NCBI RefSeq assembly: GCF_002101815.1
Contig: NZ_LQPM01000015.1
Span: forward strand, 1-36,677
From: Mycobacterium paraense
GTDB taxonomy: Bacteria > Actinomycetota > Actinomycetes > Mycobacteriales > Mycobacteriaceae
Length of the DNA stretch: 36,677 nucleotides
Direction: 5' to 3'
The first letter of the stretch is position 1. Every line of letters starts with the position of its first letter. The notes beneath the pieces are model-generated. The model did not search any database, was not told the DNA's origin, and saw nothing but the letters and a program-made list of their open reading frames with translations. Shown here one piece after another: positions 25,055-32,042 of this stretch. The position numbers and the translations under genes are program-made.

Positions 25055-26266
25055 GCGCTCCTCGACCAGGTCGGCACCGCGGGCCACCCCGCCGGTCGCG
25101 GCGAATCCGGCGGCCACCCGGCGGGCGCCGTCGGCCATGGTGATCGCCTCGCGCACCGCGGCGCGCAGGCGCGCGGCGGTCAGCCGCCTCGCCGGCAGGC
25201 GGGTGCCGCAGCGGGCCACCTGCACGCGGCGCGCGACCTCGGCCTGATCGCGGGCGAAGGGCACCGCGCACACCGGGACGCCGCGGTCCAGCGCCTTGAC
25301 GGTGGTACCCATCCCGCCGTGGGTGACGGCACAGATCGCACGGTCGAGCACCGCACCGTGGCTGACAAACCGGCACACCGTGGCGTTGGGGTTCCGCGGC
25401 AGCCCCGCCGGCACCCCCGCCGGGAAGGTCGCGACGACGTGGACGGGCTCATCGGCCAACGCCTGCAGGGCGATTCGGCCCAGGTTCGCGTCGGCCTGCG
25501 CGAGGGAAGACGTGCCGACCAACACGATCGGCCGGTCGATCGCGGCGAGCCAATCCGGCACACTCGCGGGCCCCGGCTCGAATTCGCACGCCCCGACGAA
25601 ATGCACGTCGCGCCAATCGGGATGCGGGTATTCGAAGGGCTCGCCGCCGACCGCCAGCAGCAGCGGGGCACGGCGCATCAGCCCGTCCACCGACGTCACG
25701 GGCGGCACCTCCAGTCCCGCACGCAGGGCATTGATCCGCGGCACGATCCGGCGATCGAAGAGCCAGCCGACGAACGGCCGCATCGACGCGTCGCGGACGG
25801 TCCCGATCGGGCCGGGCAGCGGCCGCAGCCCGGGGCCGAAGGGCGGCGCGGCCCGCGACCTCAGGTAGGGCGTGAACGGCGAAAAGACCAGCCAGGGAAC
25901 ACCGCTGGCCTCGGCGGCCGACATCGCGCCCCAGCAGTTGGCGTCGACGATCACCGCGTCGGGCCGAACCCCCGCCAGCGCGCCGCGCAGGTCGTCGACC
26001 TCGATCACCGCCCGCCGGCACAACACGTCGATCGTCGTCTTGAGCACCCCTAACGCGTTGGGCGCCAGCCAATCCCGGCCGGTGACGGCCTCGATCCGCG
26101 GGTCGACCGCCTCGGTGTGGACACCCGCCGCGCGCATGGCGGGCACCCCGCCGGCCAGGGTGCGCAGGTGAACCTGGTGGCCGCGCCCGCGCAGCTCGGC
26201 CAGCAACGCGCCCAGGGGAAACAGGTGGCCCAGCGCGGGCGACCCGTAAGCCAGAATCACAGCCAT
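25019..26266 (-). CDS. UGT-type (GT1) glycosyltransferase, CrtX-like
   Basis: This 415-residue GT-B fold enzyme has an N-terminal acceptor half beginning MAVILAYGSPALGHLFPLGALLAEL, typical of macrolide/terpenoid glucosyltransferases. The C-terminal donor motif is CAVTHGGMGTTVKALDRG followed by VPFARDQAEVARRV. It is the last gene of the leftward SOUL-TspO-idi operon, 12 nt after the isomerase stop with a GAGGG ribosome site. Context suggests transfer of a sugar to a terpenoid or carotenoid hydroxyl, yet no obvious carotenoid hydroxylase lies in the window, so the acceptor is open. It overlaps MarR 1 by 36 nt at its 3' end. Confidence 0.87.
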   Translation of the reverse strand: MAVILAYGSPALGHLFPLGALLAELRGRGHQVHLRTLAGGVPAMRAAGVHTEAVDPRIEAVTGRDWLAPNALGVLKTTIDVLCRRAVIEVDDLRGALAGVRPDAVIVDANCWGAMSAAEASGVPWLVFSPFTPYLRSRAAPPFGPGLRPLPGPIGTVRDASMRPFVGWLFDRRIVPRINALRAGLEVPPVTSVDGLMRRAPLLLAVGGEPFEYPHPDWRDVHFVGACEFEPGPASVPDWLAAIDRPIVLVGTSSLAQADANLGRIALQALADEPVHVVATFPAGVPAGLPRNPNATVCRFVSHGAVLDRAICAVTHGGMGTTVKALDRGVPVCAVPFARDQAEVARRVQVARCGTRLPARRLTAARLRAAVREAITMADGARRVAAGFAATGGVARGADLVEERLPRRFELILER

Positions 26267-26278
26267 GCGCCCTCGCTC

Positions 26279-27325
26279 TTACGAAATGGGCGTCACGCCA
26301 ACGTCTCGCAGGGCCCCCAGGTCGGCCGCCCCGCACCCGTGCAGGCAGATGCGGAGCTCGTCGACGAATCGCTGCAGCCAGGCCGTCGCGGCCTCGGCCG
26401 ACTCGATCGCCGCCGGCAACAACGGCCGGGCGACGGCCACCACGTCGGCGCCCAGGGCCAGCGCCTTGGCCGCGTCCATCCCGGTCCGGATCCCACCCGA
26501 GGCGACCAGCGGGATGTCCGGCAGCGCCGCGCGCACCTCCCCGATCGCCTGCGCGGTCGGGATGCCCCAGTCGGCCAGGTCGGGGTAGCGCAGTTCGCCG
26601 TAGCGGACCAATTGCTCGACGCGCGACCACGAGGTTCCGCCGGCGCCGGCCACGTCGATGGCCGCCACCGGCGGCTCACCGGACCAGCGCAGCAATTCGC
26701 CGATCGCGGCGGCGCCGATCCCGTGCCCGACCTCCTTGAGCAGCACCGGGTACCCCAGCGCGCCGGCCAGGTCGTGCAACCTGTCCAGCGACCCGGCGAA
26801 GTCGGTGTCGCCGTGGTGCTGGACGGCCTCCTGGAGCGGGTTCGTGTGCACCGCAAGCGCATTCGCCCCCACCCGGTCGAGCGCCCGAATGATGTCCGGC
26901 ACCGCGTCCTTGGTCAGCTGGGACAGGCCGATGTTGCCGAACAGCAGCACGTCGGGCGCCACGTCGCGCACGGCGAAGCTGGCGGCGGCCCGCTCCCCCA
27001 GCGCGCTGTCGAGCATCACCCGCTGCGAGCCGAGCATCATGCCGATGCCGAGCCGTTGCGCCGCGCCGGCCAGATTTCGGTTGATGGTGCCCGACAGCTC
27101 CGCCCCGCCGGTCATGGCGCCGATCAGAACGGGCGCCCGCAACCGCGCGCCGAGGAACTCGGTGCCCAGGTCGATGTCGTCCAGGCTGGTCTGGGTCAGG
27201 GCGTTGTAGGGCAGGGCATAACGTTCCAGGCCGGTGGTCAGGCCGCGGTACTCCACCTCGCCGTCGAGGCACACGTCGATGTGGCGGCGCTTGCGCCTGC
27301 TCATCTCGCCGCGATCGGCCGTCAT
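26279..27325 (-). CDS. fni: Type 2 isopentenyl-diphosphate delta-isomerase (FMN-dependent)
   Basis: This 348-residue TIM-barrel flavoenzyme interconverts IPP and DMAPP. Visible signatures are [11 protein letters not shown] near the N-terminus, [20 protein letters not shown] (FMN/substrate loop), [43 protein letters not shown] and the FMN-phosphate segment [20 protein letters not shown]. It supplies the prenyl starter for CrtE. ATG 27325 overlaps the TspO stop by 4 nt (ATGA). An in-frame ATG at 27304 is an alternative. A type 2 isomerase next to crt genes is also known from Brevibacterium linens. Confidence 0.95.
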   Translation of the reverse strand: MTADRGEMSRRKRRHIDVCLDGEVEYRGLTTGLERYALPYNALTQTSLDDIDLGTEFLGARLRAPVLIGAMTGGAELSGTINRNLAGAAQRLGIGMMLGSQRVMLDSALGERAAASFAVRDVAPDVLLFGNIGLSQLTKDAVPDIIRALDRVGANALAVHTNPLQEAVQHHGDTDFAGSLDRLHDLAGALGYPVLLKEVGHGIGAAAIGELLRWSGEPPVAAIDVAGAGGTSWSRVEQLVRYGELRYPDLADWGIPTAQAIGEVRAALPDIPLVASGGIRTGMDAAKALALGADVVAVARPLLPAAIESAEAATAWLQRFVDELRICLHGCGAADLGALRDVGVTPIS

Positions 27326-27831
27326 GGCGCGTCGGTCCCGCGCCGGCGGTTCAGTAGCCAGATGTGGGTGGACAGCACGAACGCGAAGGCGCACCAGGCG
27401 GGATAGAGCCACAGCCACGCGGCTCGCCCACCGCGGACGGCGATGGCGCGCCGGGCCAGGTCGGCGCTGCTCGCGGTCAGCGCGGCGTTCACCGCGACCG
27501 CTGCCGCCAGGTGGCGCCGGTTGAAGAACACCCACGACCAGCTGGCATTCAGCAGCAGATTGGCCGCCAGCGCCCGCAGGTAGGAGCGGGCCGCCGGCGC
27601 GTTGCCGGCGTCGCGGAGCCGGTCGAAGGTGGCCGCCGACACCGCCGCGATATCGGCATACAACACCGGCCAGACGACAGGAAACGCCGAGCGCGGGGGC
27701 TGATAGGCGGGTTTGCGCAGTTGCCGGTACCACGCCGACTGACTGGACGGCCGGGTCGCCAGGCCGCCCACCGTTGCCGTTGCGGCCACCGCCACGGCGC
27801 TGGGGATGAACGTTGACGCGCGCAGGGTCAT
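27322..27831 (-). CDS. TspO/MBR-family membrane protein 1
   Basis: This 169-residue protein has five hydrophobic helices. It carries the family signature [21 protein letters not shown] followed by LYADIAA, and the later [12 protein letters not shown] and [22 protein letters not shown]. TspO proteins bind porphyrins and other ligands in the membrane; in Rhodobacter sphaeroides TspO represses pigment genes, including carotenoid genes. The start is ATG 27831, overlapping the SOUL gene stop (ATGA), and its stop overlaps the isomerase start. A second copy lies at 31560-32039. Confidence 0.9.
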   Translation of the reverse strand: MTLRASTFIPSAVAVAATATVGGLATRPSSQSAWYRQLRKPAYQPPRSAFPVVWPVLYADIAAVSAATFDRLRDAGNAPAARSYLRALAANLLLNASWSWVFFNRRHLAAAVAVNAALTASSADLARRAIAVRGGRAAWLWLYPAWCAFAFVLSTHIWLLNRRRGTDAP

Positions 27832-28418
27832 GGGACCGGCGCCACCGGCACGGCAATCTCGTTGCGGCGCAGGGCCGGAACCGTCCACGGCGGATCGTAG
27901 AACCAGGCCTCCGGCGTATCGACGGCCTCGAAACCGGTCTCGCGCAAGGTGGTCATCAGCTCGGCGGTGTGCGCGGCAATCGCGCGGCGGCTGCGGCTAC
28001 CCGTGAACCGGTGTACCGCAATCGTCTCGGGCGGCACGGCCACCAGCCTGACGTCACCGTCATCCGGTTCGGGCAGCGAGTCCAGCGTCTTGTCGGCGGG
28101 CATGAAGAACCGGATCACCCACCGGCGGTCCCCCGCCGCCTCCTGCGCCACCGGCGCGGTCATCGCGATCTTCTCGTGCACGCGGTTGCCGCCGAAGATG
28201 TAGCGGGCAAGACGGCGAAAGCCGGTGTTGCGGGCGGACTCCTCGCCGGCGGTGACGGTCGTCTCAGCGGCGACCCGGGCGCCGTAGCGGCGGAGTTCGA
28301 CGTCGCGGCTCAGCTTCTCGGCGCTGTAGTCCGGCTCCTTGGTGCCGTGCCGGTAACCGACCACCGAGCCCGCCGCGTCGATGACCTGCCCCAACGCAGC
28401 TCCCATCAACCCGAACAC
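27828..28418 (-). CDS. SOUL-family heme-binding protein
   Basis: This 196-residue protein of the SOUL/HBP fold binds heme or other tetrapyrroles in eukaryotic and some bacterial members. Characteristic segments are [40 protein letters not shown] (the hallmark KIxMTxPV) and the C-terminal [21 protein letters not shown] hydrophobic N-terminus ([19 protein letters not shown]) could anchor or export it. The start is GTG 28418 with GAGGTGG 4 nt upstream. It leads the SOUL-TspO-idi-glycosyltransferase operon, driven from a promoter overlapping the bipartite operator. Confidence 0.9.
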   Translation of the reverse strand: MFGLMGAALGQVIDAAGSVVGYRHGTKEPDYSAEKLSRDVELRRYGARVAAETTVTAGEESARNTGFRRLARYIFGGNRVHEKIAMTAPVAQEAAGDRRWVIRFFMPADKTLDSLPEPDDGDVRLVAVPPETIAVHRFTGSRSRRAIAAHTAELMTTLRETGFEAVDTPEAWFYDPPWTVPALRRNEIAVPVAPVP

Positions 28419-28481
28419 ATCGCCACCTCGTTCCTTCGCTGTGTCGTTAGGTGGTACCCAGGCCGTCGCCGGGCAACCGTC

Positions 28482-28510
28482 AGCCTAGCGGAAATCCGAG
28501 ATTTAGTTAA
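28482..28510 (-). promoter_or_regulatory. Promoter of the SOUL-TspO-idi-UGT operon
   Basis: Read leftward, the -35 is TTAACT (28510-28505) and the -10 is TAGGCT (28487-28482), with a 17-nt spacer. The -35 overlaps the edge of operator block 1 (28507-28519), so a bound repressor would exclude RNA polymerase. The predicted start near 28475 leaves a leader of about 57 nt. Confidence 0.6.
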
Positions 28511-28535
28511 GTACTTGAATGGTTAAGATACTTAA
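28507..28535. promoter_or_regulatory. Bipartite operator copy 2 (between SOUL operon and mmpL)
   Basis: Block 1 is TTAAGTACTTGAA (28507-28519), the spacer is TGG, and block 2 is TTAAGATACTTAA (28523-28535). Block 2 is a perfect inverted repeat, TTAAG-ATA-CTTAA; block 1 is near-perfect. It overlaps the -35 of both divergent promoters, so one binding event could control both directions. Confidence 0.8.
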
Positions 28536-28543
28536 ACTATGCT
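28515..28543 (+). promoter_or_regulatory. Promoter of mmpL
   Basis: TTGAAT (28515-28520), a 17-nt spacer and TATGCT (28538-28543) form a good sigma-A-like promoter. Its -35 and most of the spacer lie inside the bipartite operator. The predicted start near 28550 leaves a leader of about 69 nt before the mmpL ATG. Confidence 0.7.
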
Positions 28544-28618
28544 CGGGGTGGCGCGCGGGCGGCCCACAGCGCTGCCGGGCTCGGCCATCGCGGCCGCGGA
28601 CACTGCAGAGGGTTGTGC

Positions 28619-30853
28619 ATGCTAGCGCGATTGGCCCGAGTCGCCGTCACCGCGCCACGACGGATCGTCGCAAGCACGGTCCTGTTCGTGATCCTTGCCG
28701 CCGTGTTCGGCATACCCGCCGCGAGCACCCTCTCGCCCGGCGGATTCCTCGACCCGGCCTCCGAATCGGCCCGCGCCGCCGCGACGCTCGCCGAAAAGTT
28801 CGGCCAGGGTGACATGGACCTGGTGCTGTTGGTCAGTTCGGCAACCGGCGCCCACGACGGGCCCGCCCGAGCCGTCGGCACGGACATCGCCCGGCAGCTT
28901 TCCCAGTCCCCCTTCGTGTCGCACGTGACATCGCCCTGGGGCGCGCCCCCTTCCCCCGCAGCGTTCAGCGCCGACGGCAAGACCGCGATGATCCTCGTCG
29001 CGCTCCAGGGCGACGAAAACAGCGCGCCCAAGCACGCCCGGACGCTGGCGGAACGGTTCGCCCACGACCATCAGGGGGTCGCGGTACAAGCGGGCGGCTC
29101 GGCGCTGGTCTACGAACAAGTGAACCAGCAGACCCAAAGTGACCTCCTGCGAATGGAACTCATCGCGATACCGCTGAGTTTCCTTGCGCTGGTGTGGGTC
29201 TTCGGCGGGCTGCTGGCGGCGGCGCTGCCCGTGGCCGTCGGTGGGGTCGCGATCCTGGGTTCGCTCGCGGTGTTGCGCGCGATCGCGCTGATCACCAACG
29301 TGTCGATCTTCGCCCTCAACGTGACGGTGGCGCTGGGATTCGCCCTGGCCGTCGACTACACCTTGCTGATCGTCAGCCGATACCGCGACGAAGTGGCCGC
29401 GGGGTCCGGCCGCGACGAGGCGCTGGCGAAGACCGTGACGACCGCCGGCCGCACCGTGCTGTTTTCGGCGGTCACGGTCGCCCTCGCGCTGGCCGCGACG
29501 GCGCTGTTCCCGATGTACTTCCTCAAGTCCTTCGCCTATGCCGGGACGGCAGTGGTCGCATTCGCCGCCGTGGCGGCGGTGGTGGTGGCCCCGGCCGCGC
29601 TCGTGTTGATCGGAGACCGCCTCGACGCGCTCGACATTCGCAAACTGGGCCGTCCGCCGCTCGGCCGCCCGGCACCGCCGCAGCCGACGTTGCAACGCAG
29701 CTTCTGGTACCGGACGGCGAGGCTGGTGATGCGGCACGCGATTCCGGTTGGCTTGGCGCTCACCGCTTTTCTGCTCGCGCTGGGCGCACCGTTCCTCGGT
29801 GTGCGATGGGGCTATCCCGACGACCGGGTGCTGCCGGCGTCGGCGTCCGCGCGGGCCGTCAGCGACCGGATCCGCGGCGAATTCCGCACCACATCCGAGA
29901 CCAGGGTCGTCCTGCCCGACGCGCCCGGCGTCGGCACCGCGGAGCTGGATGACTACGCCACGCGGTTGTCCCTCGTGGCCGACGTCGCGGCGGTGTCGAC
30001 GCCCACCGGGACCTTCGTCGCGGGCCAGCGCGCCGGGCCGCCCTCGGGCGCCGGCGAAATGGCGGCCGGCGGCGCCTACCTGACCATCGAGAGCAGCGCC
30101 CCCCTCTACAGCCGAGCGTCCGAGGTCCAATTGGCCCGCCTGCACGGGATCGCACCGCCGGGCGGTCAGGCGGCGCTGTTCACCGGGATGGCGCAGACGA
30201 ATCGTGATTGCGTGAACGGCATTACGTCGCGGCTGCCCTTCGTGTTCGGTTTCATCGCGGTCGTGACCGTGGTGCTGCTCTTCCTCCTCACCGGCAGCAT
30301 GCTCCTTCCGATCAAGGCGGTAGCGCTCAACGTGCTGTCGCTGACCGCGGTGTTCGGCGCCCTGGTGTGGCTCTTCCAGGACGGCCACCTCGGCGCGGTG
30401 GGCACCACGTCGACCGGCACGCTGGCGGTGAACGTCCCGGTTCTGATGTTCTGCATCGCGTTCGGGCTGTCGATGGATTACGAGGTGTTCCTGCTGGCCC
30501 GGATACGCGAGTATTGGCTGGATTCCCCCCGGACCCGCGCGGCCAACGACGAAAGCATCGCCCTGGGGCTTGCCCGCACCGGCAGGGTGATCACCGCCGC
30601 GGCGCTGCTGATGTCGATCTCGTTCGCTGCGCTGATCTCGGCCGGGGTGTCGTTCATGCGCATGTTCGGATTGGGCCTGACCGTCGCGGTGTTGGTGGAC
30701 GCCACGCTGGTGCGGATGCTGCTGGTGCCCGCCTTCATGCATGTGCTGGGCGGCCTGAACTGGTGGGCGCCGCAGCCGCTGGCGAGATGGCACCGCCGGA
30801 CGTTCAGTCGGCCGAACCCAATTCACTCTGGAAGTGGCGCATCGCGGCGATGA
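28619..30853 (+). CDS. MmpL-family RND transporter of the carotenoid island
   Basis: This 744-residue inner-membrane transporter has one N-terminal helix, an extracytoplasmic domain (about 35-175), a bundle of helices from about 180 to 335, a second helix with a second extracytoplasmic domain (about 376-540) and a C-terminal helix bundle. The paired proton-relay motifs are present: GFALAVDYTLL (Asp246, Tyr247) and GLSMDYEVFLLARIREYW (Asp620, Tyr621). Start ATG 28619 has AGAGGG 6 nt upstream. MmpL proteins export lipids. C. glutamicum also has an MmpL-like gene within its crt operon, which supports a role in placing a carotenoid or terpenoid in the envelope. It ends overlapping MarR 2 by 50 nt. 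Confidence 0.92.
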   Translation: MLARLARVAVTAPRRIVASTVLFVILAAVFGIPAASTLSPGGFLDPASESARAAATLAEKFGQGDMDLVLLVSSATGAHDGPARAVGTDIARQLSQSPFVSHVTSPWGAPPSPAAFSADGKTAMILVALQGDENSAPKHARTLAERFAHDHQGVAVQAGGSALVYEQVNQQTQSDLLRMELIAIPLSFLALVWVFGGLLAAALPVAVGGVAILGSLAVLRAIALITNVSIFALNVTVALGFALAVDYTLLIVSRYRDEVAAGSGRDEALAKTVTTAGRTVLFSAVTVALALAATALFPMYFLKSFAYAGTAVVAFAAVAAVVVAPAALVLIGDRLDALDIRKLGRPPLGRPAPPQPTLQRSFWYRTARLVMRHAIPVGLALTAFLLALGAPFLGVRWGYPDDRVLPASASARAVSDRIRGEFRTTSETRVVLPDAPGVGTAELDDYATRLSLVADVAAVSTPTGTFVAGQRAGPPSGAGEMAAGGAYLTIESSAPLYSRASEVQLARLHGIAPPGGQAALFTGMAQTNRDCVNGITSRLPFVFGFIAVVTVVLLFLLTGSMLLPIKAVALNVLSLTAVFGALVWLFQDGHLGAVGTTSTGTLAVNVPVLMFCIAFGLSMDYEVFLLARIREYWLDSPRTRAANDESIALGLARTGRVITAAALLMSISFAALISAGVSFMRMFGLGLTVAVLVDATLVRMLLVPAFMHVLGGLNWWAPQPLARWHRRTFSRPNPIHSGSGASRR

Positions 30854-31286
30854 GGGCGGTGAAGACCCGGTGCGCCGCGGCCAAATCGGCGTCGGACAGC
30901 TCGTCGAGCGCGGCGCGGGTGTGCATCCCCAGCGGGTTGAAGAACGAGCGGGCGGTGTCCAGCCCGGGATCCGAGTAGCGCAGGATGACCTTTCGGCGAT
31001 CCTCGGCGTGGGTGTCGCGCCGGATGTGGCCGGAGTTAATCATCCGCTCGACGAGGTAGGTGATCGCCGCCGCGGACAAACCCATTCGCTGGCGCAACTC
31101 CCCCGAGGTCAGCGGGGCGCCCGCCGTTTCGGCCACCAGGATGTGCAGCAGGGCGCGAAAGTCGCTGGGACCCAACCGATGCACCGCGGCGAAGACGCGC
31201 CCCAACTGGTCGGATTCGGCGGTGAGGGCGCGCGCGTCGGCTGCGATCAGGGCCTCGAGCCGCACCCGTTCGGTGGTGGCTTCCAT
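30804..31286 (-). CDS. MarR-family regulator 2 of the carotenoid island
   Basis: This 160-residue winged-helix protein is strongly similar along its length to MarR 1: SDFRALLHILVAETAG, recognition unit LRQRMGLSAAAITYLVERM, wing EDRRKVILRYS, and C-terminal DLAAAHRVFTALIAAM. I chose ATG 31286; the frame is open to a TTG at 31310, but a TATGCT -10 lies between them, so the mRNA is nearly leaderless. Its promoter -35 overlaps operator copy 3, suggesting autoregulation. The 3' end overlaps the mmpL 3' end by 50 nt. It is the best candidate for the repressor binding the three operators. Confidence 0.9.
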   Translation of the reverse strand: MEATTERVRLEALIAADARALTAESDQLGRVFAAVHRLGPSDFRALLHILVAETAGAPLTSGELRQRMGLSAAAITYLVERMINSGHIRRDTHAEDRRKVILRYSDPGLDTARSFFNPLGMHTRAALDELSDADLAAAHRVFTALIAAMRHFQSELGSAD

Positions 31287-31295
31287 CAGAATCGC

Positions 31296-31325
31296 AGCAT
31301 ACCGCGCCAAGCCGGGGATTGTTAA
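31296..31325 (-). promoter_or_regulatory. Promoter of marR 2
   Basis: Leftward, the -35 is TTAACA (31325-31320) and the -10 is TATGCT (31301-31296), with an 18-nt spacer. Transcription would begin near 31289, 3 nt before ATG 31286, and no ribosome site is present, fitting a leaderless message. The -35 sits on operator block 1 at the same offset as in the SOUL promoter. Confidence 0.6.
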
Positions 31326-31350
31326 CTTGATTAATGGTTAAGCGACTGAA
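31322..31350. promoter_or_regulatory. Bipartite operator copy 3 (between marR 2 and the TspO-photolyase unit)
   Basis: Block 1 is TTAACTTGATTAA (31322-31334), the spacer is TGG, and block 2 is TTAAGCGACTGAA (31338-31350). The layout is the same as copies 1 and 2. It ends one base before the ATG of the small membrane ORF and overlaps the marR 2 promoter -35. Confidence 0.8.
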
Positions 31351-31563
31351 ATGCTTGGTGTCGTGATCTGGGACGCTGTCGCCGCTGCCGTGACGGGCCG
31401 GCGGTCGTGGCTGCCCGGATTGCCGGCGGTGCTGCTGGGTATTGGCCTCATGGTGGTCGTCGGCGGGAACGCGGCGGCGAGCCGGGCTCCGCTGTTCGCC
31501 CTTGTCGGGGACCGCATCTGGTGGCCCGCCGACCCGACCCGACCGGAAGGAAGCCGACCGTGA
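31351..31563 (+). CDS. Small membrane ORF upstream of TspO 2
   Basis: This 70-residue frame has one long hydrophobic segment (about residues 24-45: PAVLLGIGLMVVVGG) after an amphipathic start MLGVVIWDAVAAAVTGRRSW. It is placed directly against operator copy 3 and its stop overlaps the TspO start by 4 nt (GTGA), the usual sign of a coupled real gene. No ribosome site precedes ATG 31351; GTG 31363 is an alternative. I do not recognise a family. It could be a small membrane protein or merely a translated leader for TspO 2. Confidence 0.5.
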   Translation: MLGVVIWDAVAAAVTGRRSWLPGLPAVLLGIGLMVVVGGNAAASRAPLFALVGDRIWWPADPTRPEGSRP

Positions 31564-32039
31564 AACCCTCGACCCTCGCCGCAACCACCGTCGCCGTCGC
31601 GACGGCCGCCGGCGCCGGCAGCATCGCCAACCCGATGCGGGTGCCCGCCTGGTACTCGCGGCTTCGCAAGCCGCCGTACCAGCCGCCCGGCGCCGCGTTC
31701 CCCCTGGTGTGGACCACCCTCTACGCCGACATCGCGGCGACGTCCGCGGTGGCCCTCGACCGGTTCCGCGCCACCGGGCGAGACGACGAGGCGCGCCGCT
31801 ACGCCGCGGCGCTGGGTGTGAATCTCGCGTTGAACGCCGGATGGAGCTGGCTGTTCTTCCGGTATCACCAGCTCGGCGCCGCCGCGCTGGGCGCCGCGGC
31901 GCTGACGGCGAGCAGTGCCGACCTCGCGCGCCGCGCCGCGCGGGCCGACCGGCGGGCAGGGGCGGCGCTCTCCCCCTACCCGGTGTGGTGTGCCTTTGCC
32001 ACCGCCCTGGCCACCCATGTGTGGCGGCTCAACCGCTGA
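31560..32039 (+). CDS. TspO/MBR-family membrane protein 2
   Basis: This 159-residue, five-helix protein is closely similar to TspO 1. It carries WYSRLRKPPYQPPGAAFPLV, then LYADIAATSAVALDRF, NLALNAGWSWLFF and [15 protein letters not shown] 31560 has GGAAGGA upstream and overlaps the preceding small ORF. The photolyase gene begins 3 nt after its stop. Likely a tetrapyrrole- or ligand-binding membrane sensor; the substrate here is unknown. The two copies sit in separate operons, each next to an operator of the same type. Confidence 0.9.
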   Translation: MKPSTLAATTVAVATAAGAGSIANPMRVPAWYSRLRKPPYQPPGAAFPLVWTTLYADIAATSAVALDRFRATGRDDEARRYAAALGVNLALNAGWSWLFFRYHQLGAAALGAAALTASSADLARRAARADRRAGAALSPYPVWCAFATALATHVWRLNR

Positions 32040-32042
32040 ATC

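Noticed and set aside
28622..30826. A 734-codon open frame on the minus strand opposite mmpL.
   Set aside because: The plus strand encodes a complete MmpL with both Asp-Tyr motifs; the opposite frame is rich in Arg, His and Gln and has no recognisable domain.
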